NCBI RefSeq assembly: GCF_009765225.1
Contig: NZ_VMSF01000001.1
Coordinates: 2,046,001 to 2,110,000, forward strand
Origin: Leifsonia sp. AG29
Lineage (GTDB): Bacteria; Actinomycetota; Actinomycetes; Actinomycetales; Microbacteriaceae
Direction: 5' to 3'
DNA length: 64,000 nucleotides
Each line of letters opens with the position of its first letter. The stretch's first letter is position 1. The position numbers and the translations under genes were made by a program. The notes under the pieces are model-generated. The model was not told the origin of the DNA. It made no database searches and saw only the letters and a list, made by a program, of their open reading frames with translations. Of this stretch, positions 25,981-36,054 are shown one piece after another.

Positions 25981-26841
25981 GTGCTCGCAAACTATCTGAT
26001 CGGCCTCCGAGAAGGCCTCGAAATGGCGCTCATCGTCTCCATCCTCATCGCGTACGTGGTGAAGGTCGGCCGGCGCGACGTGCTGTCCAAGCTCTGGATC
26101 GGCGTCGGCGTCGCGCTCGTCGTGCCGCTCACGATCGGCGCGGTGCTGACGTGGGGCCCCTACGGGATGAGCTTCGAGGCCCAGGAGGTCGTCGGCGGCC
26201 TGCTCTCGCTCGTCGCCGTCGGCTTCGTCACCTGGATGATCTTCTGGATGGGCAAGACCGCACGCACGATGAAGTCGACCCTCCAGAACAAGCTCGACTC
26301 CGTTCTCGTCGGGGCCGGCTGGGGCGTCGTGCTGCTCGCCGTGCTCAGTGTGGGCCGCGAGGGCATCGAGACGGCGCTGTTCGTCTGGGCCACCGTCGAC
26401 GGAGCGGGCGGGAGCTGGCAGCCGTTCGCGGGCGCACTCCTCGGCATGGCGACCGCAGCGGTGCTCGGCTTCCTCCTCTACCGCGGCATGGTCCGCATCA
26501 ACCTGGGGTCGTTCTTCACCTGGACGAGCGCCTTCCTCATCGTCGTGGCCGCGGGCGTGTTCGCGTACGGCATCGGCGACCTCCAGGAGGCCGGCGTGCT
26601 CCCCGACGGAGCCCACGCCTATGACCTGAGCGGTCTCATCCCCACCTCCAGCTGGTACGGTACGGCGCTCGCGGGCGTCGTGAACTTCACGCCCTCCCCC
26701 ACCTGGCTGCAGGTCATCGCGTGGGTCGGCTACGTCGGGGTCGTCGGTGCCTTCTACCTGCGCCAGCACCGCTCCGCCTCCCGCCCGGCGCCGGCGAAGG
26801 CCGCGGCCTCCGCGCCGCACCACGCGCCGGCCGCCTCCTAG
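25981..26841 (+). CDS. efeU: Iron permease EfeU (FTR1 family)
   Basis: 286 residues with seven hydrophobic spans. The two iron-translocation motifs REGLE are present as LREGLEMAL (residue 9-13) and VGREGIETALF, each in a span. EfeU carries iron across the membrane after oxidation by the EfeB/EfeO partners. A His/Ala-rich tail (PAPAKAAASAPHHAP) follows the last span. It starts with GTG, 30 bp behind an iron box, and is the first gene of efeUOB; efeO follows after 71 bp. Confidence 0.96.
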   Translation: MLANYLIGLREGLEMALIVSILIAYVVKVGRRDVLSKLWIGVGVALVVPLTIGAVLTWGPYGMSFEAQEVVGGLLSLVAVGFVTWMIFWMGKTARTMKSTLQNKLDSVLVGAGWGVVLLAVLSVGREGIETALFVWATVDGAGGSWQPFAGALLGMATAAVLGFLLYRGMVRINLGSFFTWTSAFLIVVAAGVFAYGIGDLQEAGVLPDGAHAYDLSGLIPTSSWYGTALAGVVNFTPSPTWLQVIAWVGYVGVVGAFYLRQHRSASRPAPAKAAASAPHHAPAAS

Positions 26842-26912
26842 GCGCCCGCGCCGCCGGCGAGCCGGCCAGACCCCTCCGTCCCTCCCTCCTCACCAGAAAG
26901 GGCAGCACCGCC

Positions 26913-28094
26913 ATGCCCGGAACCCGTCCACTGACCTCCGTCGCCGGCGCTCTGCTCGGCTCGGCCGCGCTCGCGCTGGCTCTGACCGGCTGCGTCCCCA
27001 ACAAGGCCACCGCCGAGGCGCAGGCGATCGCCGTCTCGATCGACGACACGACCTGCTCGGTCAAGACCGACACCGCGCCCGCCGGGCCGATCACGTTCCA
27101 GGTGACCAACTCCGGCACGGACGTGAACGAATTCGAGGTGCTCGCTGAGGACAAGCTGCGCATCGCCGGCGAGAAGGAGAACATCGGCCCGGGGACGACC
27201 GTCAACTACGTGGTCCAGCTCGCCGAGGGCAGCTATTTCACGGCCTGCAAGAAGGGGATGGCGGGCAGCGCCACCGGGCTCGCACCGTTCACGGTCACGA
27301 ACGGGGCCGGAGACGCGAAGACCGCGGCGGGCAGCAAGGAGGTGCAGCAGGCCGTCGCCGACTACACCGCGTACGTGCGCGACCAGGCCGAGCAGTTGCT
27401 GGCCGCGACCCAGCAGTTCGCCGCCGCCTACGAGTCGGGAGACGACGACGCAGCCCGGACCCGGTACCCGGCGGCACGGACCTTCTACGAGCGGATCGAG
27501 CCCACCGCCGAGCAGTTCGGCGACATCGACCCGGCCCTCGACCTCCGTGAGGCCGACGTCGAGCAGGGCCAGGAGTGGACGGGCTGGCACCGGATCGAGA
27601 AGGACCTCTGGGCGCCGGCCGGCCACACCCCGTCGGACGCTGCCACCCGGAAGCAGCTCGGCGACCGCCTCGTCGCCGACACCCGGCGCCTGAGCGACCT
27701 CGTGCACGCGAAGAGCTTCGCCCTGACGCTCGACCAGATCTCGAACGGCGCGGCGAGCCTCATGGAGGAGGTCTCCCGCAGCAAGATCACCGGCGAGGAG
27801 GAGACGTACTCGCACACCGACCTCTGGGACTTCAAGGCCAACGTCGAGGGCGCCGACGTCGCGTACGGGACGGTCCGCGATCTCCTGGTGGCCAAGGGAG
27901 GCACGGCGAAAGCGACCGCTGCCACCCTCGATGCGGAGTTCGCGGCTATCGACGCGATGCTCGCGAAGTACGCCTCGGGCGACGGCTTCGTGCCGTACAC
28001 GCAGCTCAGCACCACCCAGGTGAAAGAGCTCTCCGACCAGGTGAACGCGCTCAGCGAGCCGCTCAGCCGCCTGACCGCGCTGCTGGTGAAGTGA
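26913..28094 (+). CDS. efeO: Iron uptake lipoprotein EfeO
   Basis: 393 residues. A lipoprotein signal ends in ALTGC (lipid Cys27), so it is tethered outside the membrane. A cupredoxin-like EfeO N-terminal domain (about 30-130) precedes the M75 imelysin-type helical domain with the HxxE metal motif in GWHRIEKDLW. It binds and presents iron to EfeU. AGAAAGGG is the likely ribosome site for the ATG at 26913. Its last base pairs overlap the efeB GTG (GTGA), so the two are translated together. Confidence 0.95.
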   Translation: MPGTRPLTSVAGALLGSAALALALTGCVPNKATAEAQAIAVSIDDTTCSVKTDTAPAGPITFQVTNSGTDVNEFEVLAEDKLRIAGEKENIGPGTTVNYVVQLAEGSYFTACKKGMAGSATGLAPFTVTNGAGDAKTAAGSKEVQQAVADYTAYVRDQAEQLLAATQQFAAAYESGDDDAARTRYPAARTFYERIEPTAEQFGDIDPALDLREADVEQGQEWTGWHRIEKDLWAPAGHTPSDAATRKQLGDRLVADTRRLSDLVHAKSFALTLDQISNGAASLMEEVSRSKITGEEETYSHTDLWDFKANVEGADVAYGTVRDLLVAKGGTAKATAATLDAEFAAIDAMLAKYASGDGFVPYTQLSTTQVKELSDQVNALSEPLSRLTALLVK

Positions 28095-29383
28095 GCGTGG
28101 CGCGCCCGGAACAGGAGCCCGCGCCCGGCGTCTCCCGCCGCGGAATGCTCGGGCTGGCGGGTGCCGCCGTCGGGGCCGGTCTGGTGGGCTTCGGCGCGGG
28201 TGTGGCCGTCGACCGCGCAGCGAGCTCCTCGGCCTCGGGCGGAGCCGCCGTCTATCCGTTCTACGGCGAGCACCAGGCCGGGATCACCACGCCCGCGCAG
28301 GACCGCCTCCACTTCGCCGCGTTCGACGTCGCGCCGGGGCTCGATCGCGCCGGTCTCATCGGGCTGCTGAAGGACTGGACCGCGGCGGCGGCACGCATGA
28401 CCCAGGGGCAGGCGGCCGGGAAGTACGGCCCCGCGTCGGGCCCGGCGGACCTGCCTCCGGACGACACCGGGGAGGCGCTCGACCTCGCCCCGGGCGGGCT
28501 CACGATCACGTTCGGCTTCGGTCCGACCCTGTTCACCGCAGCCGACGGCACCGACCGGTTCGGGATCGCGGCGCGCCGCCCCGCCGAGTTGGTCGACCTC
28601 CCCCGGTTCCCGGGCGACGCGCTGCTCGACGCGTACACCGGCGGCGACCTCTGCGTGCAGGCGTGCAGCGAGGACCCGCAGGTGGCCGTGCACGCGATCC
28701 GGAACCTGTCGCGCATCGCCTTCGGCCGGGCCGCGATCCGCTGGTCGCAGCTGGGGTTCGGCCGCACCTCCTCCACCTCCCGCAGTCAGTCGACGCCGCG
28801 CAACCTGTTCGGCTTCAAGGACGGCACCGCGAACGTCAAGGCGGAGGACGCGAAGGCCGTGGCCGAGCAGGTGTGGGCCTCCGGCGACGGCGCCTCCTGG
28901 ATGGCGGGAGGGTCGTACCTGGTCGCCCGGAAGATCCGCATGGTCATCGAGACCTGGGATCGCCAGCAGCTCGGCGAGCAGGAGCGCATCATCGGCCGGG
29001 ACAAGGGCGAGGGCGCGCCGCTCTCCGGCGGGACCGAGTTCAGCGAGCCCGACTTCCTCGCGCTCTCCTCCGCGGGCGGAACGAAGATCGACCCCGACTC
29101 GCACGTCCGTCTCGCGCATCCCTCCATGAACGGGGGCGCGCAGCTCTTGAGACGCGGGTACAACTTCGTCGACGGGAACGACGAGCTCGGCCGGCTCAAC
29201 GCGGGGCTGTTCTTCATCGCCTTCCAGCGGGATCCGCGGAGCCAGTTCATCCCGATCCAGCAGCGCCTGGCGAAGAGCGACGCCATGAACGAGTACCTGA
29301 AGCACGTCGGCTCAGCGATCTTCGCCGTGCCTCCGGGTGTGAAACGGGGTTCTTACATCGGAGCCGGCCTGTTCGGCGCTTGA
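28091..29383 (+). CDS. efeB: Dye-decolorizing peroxidase EfeB (Tat-exported)
   Basis: 430 residues from a GTG that overlaps the efeO stop. The N-terminus has a twin-arginine signal, SRRGMLGLAGAAVGAGLV, for export of the folded haem protein. The DyP signature GFKDGTANV (GxxDG with the catalytic Asp) lies mid-protein, and the proximal haem His is most likely that in HVRLAHPSMNGG. It oxidises Fe(II) or acts on haem outside the membrane as part of EfeUOB. The gene is convergent with the lipoprotein gene. Confidence 0.95.
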   Translation: MSVARPEQEPAPGVSRRGMLGLAGAAVGAGLVGFGAGVAVDRAASSSASGGAAVYPFYGEHQAGITTPAQDRLHFAAFDVAPGLDRAGLIGLLKDWTAAAARMTQGQAAGKYGPASGPADLPPDDTGEALDLAPGGLTITFGFGPTLFTAADGTDRFGIAARRPAELVDLPRFPGDALLDAYTGGDLCVQACSEDPQVAVHAIRNLSRIAFGRAAIRWSQLGFGRTSSTSRSQSTPRNLFGFKDGTANVKAEDAKAVAEQVWASGDGASWMAGGSYLVARKIRMVIETWDRQQLGEQERIIGRDKGEGAPLSGGTEFSEPDFLALSSAGGTKIDPDSHVRLAHPSMNGGAQLLRRGYNFVDGNDELGRLNAGLFFIAFQRDPRSQFIPIQQRLAKSDAMNEYLKHVGSAIFAVPPGVKRGSYIGAGLFGA

Positions 29384-29420
29384 CGACGGGCGTTCAGGGG
29401 GTGCCCACTCGGGTGTCCGC

Positions 29421-29894
29421 TCAGGGCGTGCTCGTCGCGGTTGAGCTGGGCGCCTCACCCTTCGTCACGGAATAGTTCGCCACCCAGCCGTTGTGACCGG
29501 AGTCGGTCACCACGACGAGGACGCCGTACGTGCCGTTCGTGAACGTGCCGGCGCTCCCCTGGTCCTGCGTCTGGAAGCCGCCCGCGAACTTCGCATCGGC
29601 CAGCTGCTTCTGGATGCTGTCGGCCGCCTCCGGACCGCTCACCTTCACCGTGACATTCCACACCTCGTGCTCGGGGGAGCCCACCGACGCACCCAGGATC
29701 ACGGACCCCTTCGTCAGGGGGACGGCCGACGGGAAGTCGGAGGGCACGCTGGCGCCGCCGATGTTCACGTTGCCGCCGGTGAGGTCTTTGACGGCGGACT
29801 GGAAGCTGCATCCCGCCAGCGCGGGAGCCGCGCCGAGCAGGAGGACGGCGGAGAGCGAGACGACGGCGAGACGACGATGGCGGGGTGCGGTCAC
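29421..29894 (-). CDS. Putative lipoprotein of unknown function
   Basis: 157 residues from GTG at 29894. A signal peptide (RHRRLAVVSLSAVLLLG) ends in the lipobox ALAGC, so it should be a lipid-anchored outer-face protein. The mature part has VNIGGASVPSDFPSAVPLT and a beta-rich body ending in a Ser/Thr tail; I do not recognise the family. GATGAT lies 6 nt before the start, with TTCCCT 17 nt further up, a leaderless promoter arrangement. It lies between efeB (convergent) and typA (same strand). Confidence 0.75.
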   Translation of the reverse strand: MTAPRHRRLAVVSLSAVLLLGAAPALAGCSFQSAVKDLTGGNVNIGGASVPSDFPSAVPLTKGSVILGASVGSPEHEVWNVTVKVSGPEAADSIQKQLADAKFAGGFQTQDQGSAGTFTNGTYGVLVVVTDSGHNGWVANYSVTKGEAPSSTATSTP

Positions 29895-29900
29895 ACCACG

Positions 29901-29929
29901 ATCATCGCGCACGCCGCGCCCCGAGGGAA
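29901..29929 (-). promoter_or_regulatory. Promoter of the putative lipoprotein gene
   Basis: On the minus strand TTCCCT (29929-29924) and GATGAT (29906-29901) are 17 nt apart and the GTG start follows 6 nt later, so transcription would begin at or near the start codon. Confidence 0.45.
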
Positions 29930-29944
29930 CGGCCCGCGGCCCGG

Positions 29945-31867
<1,923 letters not shown>

Positions 31868-32035
31868 GCGTGAAGGCTCGACTCTCGTCAGAAAGGAAGA
31901 AGGGGAACGGTCCATTCTAGCGCAGCCCCGATCGGAGCCGCCTGGGGGCGCCTCCGATGCGCTCTCGTGGTGCCCTCGTGGTGCTGGTAGCGCCGCGATG
32001 CCGGTGGTGTGACCCGCCGGCGTCCCTCCCCCGAC

Positions 32036-32365
32036 ATTCGGCCCGAATCCCGAGTAAGTGGCACCTCCTCGCGACATTCGGCCCGAATACGGGCTGCTGC
32101 GCCGCGGCCCCGCCGTCCCCCACATTCAGCACGAATCCCGCGCATGAGACGCCTTTGCGCCACATTCATCACGAATCTGGGAGGCGGGCCCGGGGCGCCG
32201 CCTCGACATTCGGCACGAATGTCGAGAACGAGGCGCCGCCGAGCAGCATTCAGCACGAATCTCGGGAGGTTACAGCGGCGCGGAGCGCCACGCAGCGGCG
32301 CGCCTGGCCCACATTCGGCACGAATGTCGAGAAAGAGGCGCCGCCGAGCAGCATTCAGCACGAAT
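32036..32365. repeat. Array of eight ATTCGGCACGAAT-type palindromes in four pairs
   Basis: A 13-nt motif, consensus ATTCRGCMCGAAT (one copy has T at position 7), starts at 32036, 32076, 32124, 32164, 32208, 32248, 32313 and 32353. ATTCG and CGAAT are the arms in copies with G at position 5. Within each of the four pairs the copies are exactly 40 bp apart, while the pairs are 48, 44 and 65 bp from the next. The 27-nt insides of pairs 3 and 4 differ by one base; those of pairs 1 and 2 are more diverged. No gene is visible here; the frames that cross it merely translate the repeats. Nothing else is seen in 31868-32035. Confidence 0.85.
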
Positions 32366-32404
32366 GTGGGAGGAGCGCAGCGCGACGACGCCATCCCGGA
32401 CACG

Positions 32405-32440
32405 CAGAACGGCGCCGTCCCGAAGGGCGGCGCCGTTCTG
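32405..32440 (-). terminator. Hairpin after the peptide-transporter ATPase gene
   Basis: CAGAACGGCGCCG pairs perfectly with CGGCGCCGTTCTG (13 bp), and CCC/GGG in the 10-nt loop can extend the stem after a 1-nt bulge. It lies 20 bp after the stop of the ATPase gene. There is no U-tract. Confidence 0.6.
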
Positions 32441-32459
32441 AAGCCCGAGTCGACGAGCC

Positions 32460-34313
32460 CTACAGCCCCTGGGCGACGGGAGGCTCCGGCTGCTGCACGA
32501 CGCCCTCGTTCACGGGGACGACCTCGTCCGAGCCGGCCGCCAGGAGCTCGAGCCGCAGGGTGCGGCGCGCGCGCTGCTGGTCCGGGTCGGGCAGCGGGAC
32601 CGCGGCGAGCAGGCGCTGCGTGTACGCCTCCTTCGGGTAGCGGAGGATCTCGTCTCGCGTGCCCACCTCGACCAGCTTGCCGTGGTGCATCACGGCGATC
32701 CGGTCGGCGAGCACGTCGATCACCGCGAGGTCGTGGGTGATGAACAGGCAGGCGAAGTTCATCTCCTTCTGCAGTTGCTGCATCAGGTCGAGCACGCGCG
32801 CCTGGACCGACACGTCGAGCGCCGAGGTCGGCTCGTCGGCGATCAGCACCTGCGGCTTGAGCGACAGGGCGCGCGCGATGCCGACGCGCTGCTTCTGGCC
32901 GCCGGAGAGCTCGTGCGGGAACCGGCTGCGGTACGCGCGCGGCAGTTCGACGGCGTCGAGGAGGCGGTCGACCTCCTTGGCGAGGTCGGCGCCCTTCAGC
33001 CCCTTGGCGAGCCGCAGCGGTTCGCCAATCGAGTCGGCGATCTGGAGGCGCGGGTTCAGCGACGACGACGGATCCTGGAACACGATGCCCACGTTGCGGT
33101 GCAGCTTGCGGATGTCGTCGCGCTTGGCGTTGCTGATGTCCTGCCCGGCGACGACGAGCTTGCCCGAGTGGATCGGGAGCAGGCCGATCGCGGCGCGGCC
33201 CAGCGTCGTCTTGCCGGAGCCCGACTCGCCCACCAGGCCGACGACCTCGCCCTCGTGGATCTTCAGGTCGATGTCGGACGCGGCGCGGAAGGCGGGGACG
33301 CGGCCGTGCTTCGGGTACTCGATGGCGACCTTGTCGAACTGCACCACGACCTGCCGGCTGTCGAGCTCCGCCTTCTCGTGCTCGGCGGCGGCCGCGCGCT
33401 CGTTGGCTCGGATGCGCTCGGCGAAGGCGGCGTCCGGGTTCTCCGTGCCGGCGGCGAGGGCCGCGGTGGTGTCGATCTCCTCGTCCTCGCGCTGGCCGAG
33501 GTGCGGCACGGCGTCGAGGAGCGCGATCGTGTACGGGTGCTTCGGCGCCTCGAAGACCTGCTTCACGGTGCCGCTCTCGACGATGTCGCCCTTGCGCATC
33601 ACGACGATGTTGTCGGCCAGGTCGGCGACGACGCCCATGTCGTGGGTGATGAGCAGGATCGCGCTGTCGAGCCGGTCGCGGAGGCTGCGGAGGAGCTCCA
33701 GGATCTCGGCCTGCACGGTCACGTCGAGCGCGGTGGTCGGCTCGTCGGCGATGAGCAGCTTCGGGTCGCACGAGATCGACTGCGCGATCATGGCGCGCTG
33801 CCGCTGGCCGCCCGAGAGCTGGTGCGGGTAGGAGTTGAACGCCTTCTTCGGGTCGGGCAGCTCGACCATGTCGAGCAGTTCGAGAGCGCGCTCCTTCGCC
33901 TCGTGAGGCGACATCCCGAAGTGGATGCGGAGGGTCTCGACGATCTGGAAGCCGACCGTGTAGACGGGGTTCAGCGCCGTCATCGGCTCCTGGAAGATCA
34001 CCGCCACCTGGCGGCCGCGGACCCGGCGCATCTGCTGGGGGCTGAGGCCCGTCAGCTCCCGACCGTCGAGCTTGATCGAGCCGCGCACGCGGGAGTTCTC
34101 CGGAAGGAGGTCGAGGATCGCCATCGAGCTCGCGCTCTTGCCGGACCCGGACTCGCCGACGATGGCGAGCACCTCCCCCGCCTTGATGGCGTAGTTCAGC
34201 TTCTTCGCCGCGGGGACCCAGATGCTGTCGACACCGAAGTCCACGGAGAGGTCGGTGACCTCCAGGACGGGGGCGCCGGTCACGACGCCGGCCTGACCGG
34301 TGGTTGCGGTCAT
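32460..34313 (-). CDS. Oligopeptide ABC transporter ATPase, two fused ATP-binding domains
   Basis: 617 residues holding two complete ATPase domains, the DppD-like and DppF-like parts fused. Domain 1: Walker A GESGSGKSA, signature LSGGQRQRA, Walker B LLIADEPTTALD, H-loop THD. Domain 2: GESGSGKTT, LSGGQKQRV, VLIADEPTSALD, THD. A linker rich in Ala, Glu and Asp (about 265-325) joins them. The C-terminal region of each domain (PHLGQREDEE and PHP-type) is typical of the peptide/opine/nickel class. It powers the permeases 0.7-3.3 kb upstream, although the plus-strand PH-domain gene lies between. The initial ATG has AAAGGAA upstream. Confidence 0.95.
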   Translation of the reverse strand: MTATTGQAGVVTGAPVLEVTDLSVDFGVDSIWVPAAKKLNYAIKAGEVLAIVGESGSGKSASSMAILDLLPENSRVRGSIKLDGRELTGLSPQQMRRVRGRQVAVIFQEPMTALNPVYTVGFQIVETLRIHFGMSPHEAKERALELLDMVELPDPKKAFNSYPHQLSGGQRQRAMIAQSISCDPKLLIADEPTTALDVTVQAEILELLRSLRDRLDSAILLITHDMGVVADLADNIVVMRKGDIVESGTVKQVFEAPKHPYTIALLDAVPHLGQREDEEIDTTAALAAGTENPDAAFAERIRANERAAAAEHEKAELDSRQVVVQFDKVAIEYPKHGRVPAFRAASDIDLKIHEGEVVGLVGESGSGKTTLGRAAIGLLPIHSGKLVVAGQDISNAKRDDIRKLHRNVGIVFQDPSSSLNPRLQIADSIGEPLRLAKGLKGADLAKEVDRLLDAVELPRAYRSRFPHELSGGQKQRVGIARALSLKPQVLIADEPTSALDVSVQARVLDLMQQLQKEMNFACLFITHDLAVIDVLADRIAVMHHGKLVEVGTRDEILRYPKEAYTQRLLAAVPLPDPDQQRARRTLRLELLAAGSDEVVPVNEGVVQQPEPPVAQGL

Positions 34314-34381
34314 GATTCGAGGTTCCTTTCGGGTGCGCGCTCCGGGCGGAGTGCTCCGGGACGGGATGAGAGCATGGAGCC

Positions 34382-35008
34382 ATGCCCTACGTCCCCTCCC
34401 CCGAGCGCGAGGTTTACAACTCCCGGTTCAACCGGGTCCTGGCCGTCCTGATCTGGGCGGCGTCGGCCGCGCTCGCTGGCGGCCTCCTGGTGAGCGTCCA
34501 CGACGCCCGGCTCCTGTACGTGGTCCCGTGCGGGCTGTTCGCGTACCTGGCCTGGGCCGCCCTGTGGCGTCCCCACCTGTCCTTCTCGGACGGGGGCATC
34601 ACGGTCGTCAACGTCAGCCGCACGGTGAGCTTCCCCTGGGAGGCGCTCATCGCGGTCGACACGAAGTACGCTCTGACGCTCTACACGCCCGGCCGCAAGT
34701 GGCCCGTCTGGTCCGCCCCCGCTCCGGGCACGGCCAGCACGCTGCGTGCCACCCGGAACGAGACGAAGGGACGCGTCGGACGCCCGGGCGTCGAGGACAC
34801 CCTCCGGCGCCCCGGCGACCTGCTGTCGACCGAGTCGGGCGTGGTCGCCGACGCGCTCCGCCGACGCTGGGAAAGCCTCCAGGCGGCCGGCGCGATCGAG
34901 CCGGGCGTTGCCGACGACGCGCCGGTCTCGGTGCGCTGGCACCTCGGGGAGCTGGCGGTGCTGGTCGTGCTGGCGGCCGGCACGGTCGCCGCCCTGCTCG
35001 CGGCCTGA
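34382..35008 (+). CDS. PH-domain-like membrane protein
   Basis: 208 residues. Two hydrophobic spans near the N-terminus (about 18-38 and 42-60) lead into a beta-rich part (LSFSDGGITVVNVSRTVSFPWEALIAV), which resembles a bacterial PH-like domain, then a charged helical part (TRNETKGRVGRPGVEDT) and a final span (about 185-205). Function unknown. It runs plus-strand between two minus-strand genes of one transport system. A 12-bp hairpin covers its stop codon. The start ATG at 34382 is 68 bp from the divergent ATPase start. Confidence 0.75.
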   Translation: MPYVPSPEREVYNSRFNRVLAVLIWAASAALAGGLLVSVHDARLLYVVPCGLFAYLAWAALWRPHLSFSDGGITVVNVSRTVSFPWEALIAVDTKYALTLYTPGRKWPVWSAPAPGTASTLRATRNETKGRVGRPGVEDTLRRPGDLLSTESGVVADALRRRWESLQAAGAIEPGVADDAPVSVRWHLGELAVLVVLAAGTVAALLAA

Positions 35009-35023
35009 GCCGGCCGCGAGCAG
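34994..35023. terminator. Hairpin between the PH-domain gene and the permease C gene
   Basis: CTGCTCGCGGCC and GGCCGCGAGCAG form a perfect 12-bp stem with a 6-nt loop. It overlaps the stop of the plus-strand gene and lies 18 bp from the stop of the convergent permease gene, so it may end both transcripts. Confidence 0.6.
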
Positions 35024-35040
35024 AACGGCGAACGGGGTCG

Positions 35041-36054
35041 TCACAGCACGTCCTCCGCGAGGGCGGCGCCCGTCCGGGGCGTCCCGTCGTCGCCTTCGCC
35101 CTCCTCCGGCTCCTGCTCGCGCATGCGGCGGAGGTTGAACCGGCGGTGGCGCGGGTCGAACGCGTCGCGCAGGCCGTCGCCGACGAAGTTGACGAGCAGC
35201 GCCAGGATGACGATGAAGGAGCCCGGCCACCAGAACAGCCACGGCCGCGTCTGGAACGCGGACTCGTTCGAGCTGATGAGCAGGCCCAGCGACACGTCCG
35301 GCGGACGGATGCCGTAGCCGAGGAAGGACAACGCCGTCTCGAGCAGGATCGCCGAGGCCATGATCAGGGTGGAGGCGACGATCACCACGCCGATCGCGTT
35401 CGGGAGGATGTGCTTGAAGATGATGCGCATGTCCGACGCGCCGGCGACGCGCGCCGCCTCCACGAACTCCCGCTCGCGGAGGGACAGGAACTCGCCGCGC
35501 ACGAGTCGCGCGATGCCCATCCACGAGAAGAAGCCGAGCATGAGCGCGAGGAAGAACGCGCCGAGGCCGCCGTACATGTGCCCGACGACCGAGCCGATGA
35601 CCAGGGCCGGGATGACGATGAAGACGTCGGTGATGCGCATGAGAATCGCGTCGATCACGCCGCGGAAGTACCCCGCGACGGCACCGACGACGACGCCCAC
35701 GACGCTCGCGATGAGCCCGAGGACGACCATGACGAGCACCGAGTTCTGGATGCCGCGCATGGTGAGCGCGAAGTAGTCCTTGCCGATGCGGTCCTGGCCG
35801 AACGGGTGCTCCCACGTGGGCGCGCCCTGCGAGACCTGGTCGTTCAGCTCCTTGTAGTCGTACTTCCACCAGCCGTGGATCGGGCCGATGCCGATCGCCG
35901 AGATCGAGAACAGCACGATGAGGAGGAAGAGGATCGCGCTGGTGACGGCGACCTTGTTCGACAGGAATCGCTTCCAGATGAGCTTGCCCTGGCTGACCGG
36001 CGGAGCGGTCGGCGCCTGGAGCTCGTCGGCGATGATGGTGTCGGTCTGGGACAT
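35041..36054 (-). CDS. Oligopeptide ABC transporter permease (DppC/OppC type)
   Basis: 337 residues. A long N-terminal tail with one span (about 40-60) is followed by five more spans, with the EAA loop EAARVAGASDMRIIFKHILPN that docks on the ATPase. NSVLVMVVLGLIASVVGVVVG is the usual start of the translocator domain. A hydrophilic tail rich in Glu and Arg ends it. The ATG shares its first base with the last base of the DppB stop (TAATG). It forms the pore with DppB. Confidence 0.95.
   Translation of the reverse strand: MSQTDTIIADELQAPTAPPVSQGKLIWKRFLSNKVAVTSAILFLLIVLFSISAIGIGPIHGWWKYDYKELNDQVSQGAPTWEHPFGQDRIGKDYFALTMRGIQNSVLVMVVLGLIASVVGVVVGAVAGYFRGVIDAILMRITDVFIVIPALVIGSVVGHMYGGLGAFFLALMLGFFSWMGIARLVRGEFLSLREREFVEAARVAGASDMRIIFKHILPNAIGVVIVASTLIMASAILLETALSFLGYGIRPPDVSLGLLISSNESAFQTRPWLFWWPGSFIVILALLVNFVGDGLRDAFDPRHRRFNLRRMREQEPEEGEGDDGTPRTGAALAEDVL

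Noticed and set aside
32036-32365. CRISPR array
   Set aside because: Repeats are only 13 bp, spacers within pairs resemble each other, spacing is not uniform, and no cas gene is present.
31888-34383. An 831-codon minus-strand frame that runs over the repeat array and the ATPase gene
   Set aside because: It is a shadow of the fused ATPase in another phase. The array part only translates the palindromes into FVLNAARRR/IRAECG-type repeats.
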